Source of the DNA: Pseudomonadota bacterium
GTDB taxonomy: Bacteria > Pseudomonadota > Alphaproteobacteria > Caulobacterales > Aquidulcibacteraceae
Assembly: GCA_023410295.1 (NCBI GenBank)
Contig: JAEYPY010000134.1
Coordinates: 1 to 13,099, forward strand
Reading direction: 5' to 3'
DNA length: 13,099 nucleotides
Shown here: one piece after another, positions 11,689 through 13,099 of the stretch
Position numbering within the stretch: the stretch's first letter is position 1
Layout: each line of letters begins with the position of its first letter
Made by a program: the position numbers and the translations under genes
Notes under the pieces: generated by a model
Seen by the model: the letters and a program-made list of their open reading frames with translations, nothing else
Database searches by the model: none
Told to the model about the DNA's origin: nothing

Positions 11689-13099
11689 ATGAAGCCACAT
11701 ATTCTCGCGGCGCTTTTGGCCGCCGCACCGGTCGCATTGGCCGGCTGCGCCACCACGGAGAGCAGCGTCACGTCCGGTTCGAGCTACGCCGCCGCCCAGT
11801 CGCAAGTCACCCGCCTGACGGCGCAGGCGGACCAGAACGCGCTTCTGAAGCCGTGGACCGGTCCCTATGGCGGCGTGCCACCGTGGGACCAAGCCCGCGC
11901 GGAGAACATCACGCCCGCGTTCGAACTCGGCATCGCGCTGCAAGAGGCCGAGATTCAGGTCATCGCCAACAATCCTGCCGCGCCGACGTTCGATAACACC
12001 ATCGCCGCGATGCAGAACGCCGGCCGCCATCTCGACCGCGCGACCACCATCTTCGGCGTCATGACCGACAACATCAGCAGCGCCGAAGTGCAAGCGCTCG
12101 AAGCGGAATGGTCGCCGCGGCTCACGGCCGCGTACAACGCCATCACCTTCAACCGGCCGCTCTTCCAGCGCATCCATACGCTCTATGAAAGCCGCGCCAC
12201 GCTCGGCCTCAACGCCGAACAGATGCGCTTGCTGGAGCGCACGCACGATCAGTTCGTGCGCGCCGGCGCTGCGGCGACGCCCGAACAGCAAGCACGTCTC
12301 GGCCAGATCAACGAAGAGCTCTCGGCCAAGTTCGCTGATTTCGGCCGCCGGCTTCTGGCTGACGAAAACACCGCCATCTTCATCAACCGAGAGAGCGAAC
12401 TCGCGGGTCTGCCGCAGAATCTGCGCGACGCCTATCGCGCCGCCGCGATCGAGCGTGGCCAACCGAACGCCTGGGCCGTCGTCAATACCCGCTCCAGTGT
12501 CGATCCGTTCCTCACCTTCTCGTCCGACCGGCGCCTGCGGCAGCAGGTGTGGACCGCGTTCAAGAATCGCGGCGACAATGGCGATGCCAACGACACCAAC
12601 GCGGTGATCGCCGACATCCTGCGCCTCCGGGCCGAACGTGCCGAAATCCTCGGCTTTGAAACCCACGCGCATCTGCGCATGGCCGACACCATGGCGCAGG
12701 AGCCGGAACGCGCGCAGGACCTGATGATGCGCGTCTGGCCGGCTGCCGTCGCGCGCGTGCGCGAGGAAGTCGCCGACATGCAAGCCATGGCCAACCGCCA
12801 AGGCGCGCGTATCACCATCGAGCCGTGGGATTATCTCTTCTACGCCGAGCAGGTCCGCCGCGACCGCTACGACCTCGATCAAAATGAGCTCCGCCCGTAC
12901 TTTGAGCTCAACAATATGATCAACGCCTCGCAATACATGGCCAATCAGCTCTATGGCCTCTCGTTCCGCGAGATCACCGGCACGGTGCCAGTGTTCGAGC
13001 CCAGCGTGCGGGTGTGGGAAGTCACCGATCGCGACGGTTCGTTCCGCGGCCTCTTTTACGGCGACAACTTCGCCCGCGCCGGCAAGCGCTCGGGCGCGT
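11689..13099 (+). CDS. dcp: Peptidyl-dipeptidase Dcp, lipoprotein form, truncated by right edge
   Basis: 470 codons are open to the window end. MKPHILAALLAAAPVALAGC is a lipoprotein signal peptide with lipobox LAGC (Cys20), so this Dcp is envelope-anchored, unlike cytoplasmic E. coli Dcp. The rest follows the M3A metallopeptidase fold of E. coli Dcp: the AFELGI/NNTIAAM N-terminal helices, LERTHDQFVRAGA, DANDTNAVIADILRLRAE, EPWDYLFYAEQVRRDRYDLD, LRPYFELNNM and LFYGDNFARAGKRSGA. Dcp removes C-terminal dipeptides from peptides. The zinc-binding HExxH site lies beyond the edge, so catalytic competence cannot be checked. The start codon has a GGGGG ribosome-binding site six to ten bases upstream and a GCTAGGC box at 11608. 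A long open frame on the opposite strand is only its shadow. Confidence 0.93.
   Translation, partial: MKPHILAALLAAAPVALAGCATTESSVTSGSSYAAAQSQVTRLTAQADQNALLKPWTGPYGGVPPWDQARAENITPAFELGIALQEAEIQVIANNPAAPTFDNTIAAMQNAGRHLDRATTIFGVMTDNISSAEVQALEAEWSPRLTAAYNAITFNRPLFQRIHTLYESRATLGLNAEQMRLLERTHDQFVRAGAAATPEQQARLGQINEELSAKFADFGRRLLADENTAIFINRESELAGLPQNLRDAYRAAAIERGQPNAWAVVNTRSSVDPFLTFSSDRRLRQQVWTAFKNRGDNGDANDTNAVIADILRLRAERAEILGFETHAHLRMADTMAQEPERAQDLMMRVWPAAVARVREEVADMQAMANRQGARITIEPWDYLFYAEQVRRDRYDLDQNELRPYFELNNMINASQYMANQLYGLSFREITGTVPVFEPSVRVWEVTDRDGSFRGLFYGDNFARAGKRSGA

Noticed and set aside
11674..12933. 419-codon open frame on the minus strand
   Set aside because: It is antisense to dcp, whose protein matches E. 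coli Dcp along its length. The antisense product is His/Gly/Arg-rich with no recognisable motif, typical of a GC-rich shadow frame.
1..13099. CRISPR arrays, insertion sequences, phage genes
   Set aside because: No regularly spaced short repeats, transposase motifs or phage structural genes were seen on either strand.

Overview
The window reads as chromosomal DNA of a high-GC alphaproteobacterium, plausibly from the Caulobacterales/Hyphomonadaceae neighbourhood. Support for this is the TonB-dependent receptor typical of that group, a FixL-like sensor kinase, lipoprotein signal peptides, and repeated GCTAGAG boxes near gene starts that resemble the -10 element of Caulobacter housekeeping promoters. 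The placement is inference; no 16S or other phylogenetic marker is present.

Left region (1-6073): a TetR-family regulator gene (5447-6073, +) diverges from a leftward cluster. The cluster holds a TonB-dependent outer-membrane receptor, a class III PLP aminotransferase (glutamate-1-semialdehyde aminomutase/beta-amino-acid aminotransferase-like), a CaiC-like acyl-CoA synthetase, and the start of an APC-family permease that runs off the left edge. The last three genes overlap by 1 and 4 bases. The 121-bp divergent intergenic region carries two copies of the palindrome TATACG-NN-CGTATA, 23 bp centre to centre, the likely TetR operators. Together this looks like a regulated system that imports a nitrogen-containing compound across both membranes, transaminates it and activates an acid as a CoA thioester. 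The substrate is unknown. This is the best candidate in the window for an undescribed pathway.

Middle region (6074-7171): a hairpin-rich intergenic stretch ending in a good rightward intrinsic terminator, a leftward tRNA-Ser(GGA) with encoded CCA and a recognisable promoter, then msrA (methionine sulfoxide reductase A).

Sensory region (7258-9589): a single-domain response regulator followed after one base by a hybrid histidine kinase, PAS-PAS-HisKA-HATPase-REC. Both PAS domains are near-duplicates of the FixL haem-PAS and keep the residues equivalent to the haem-ligating His200 and the ligand-sensing Arg220. This suggests a two-haem oxygen/gas sensor made by an internal tandem duplication.

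Right region (9586-13099): convergent to the kinase is an uncharacterised membrane-anchored protein with a degenerate TPR-like tail. Next come an uncharacterised lipoprotein on the same (-) strand and, divergent from it, a lipoprotein form of peptidyl-dipeptidase Dcp (M3 family). Dcp is cut by the right edge just before its zinc-binding active site; a strong palindromic hairpin sits directly upstream of its ribosome-binding site.
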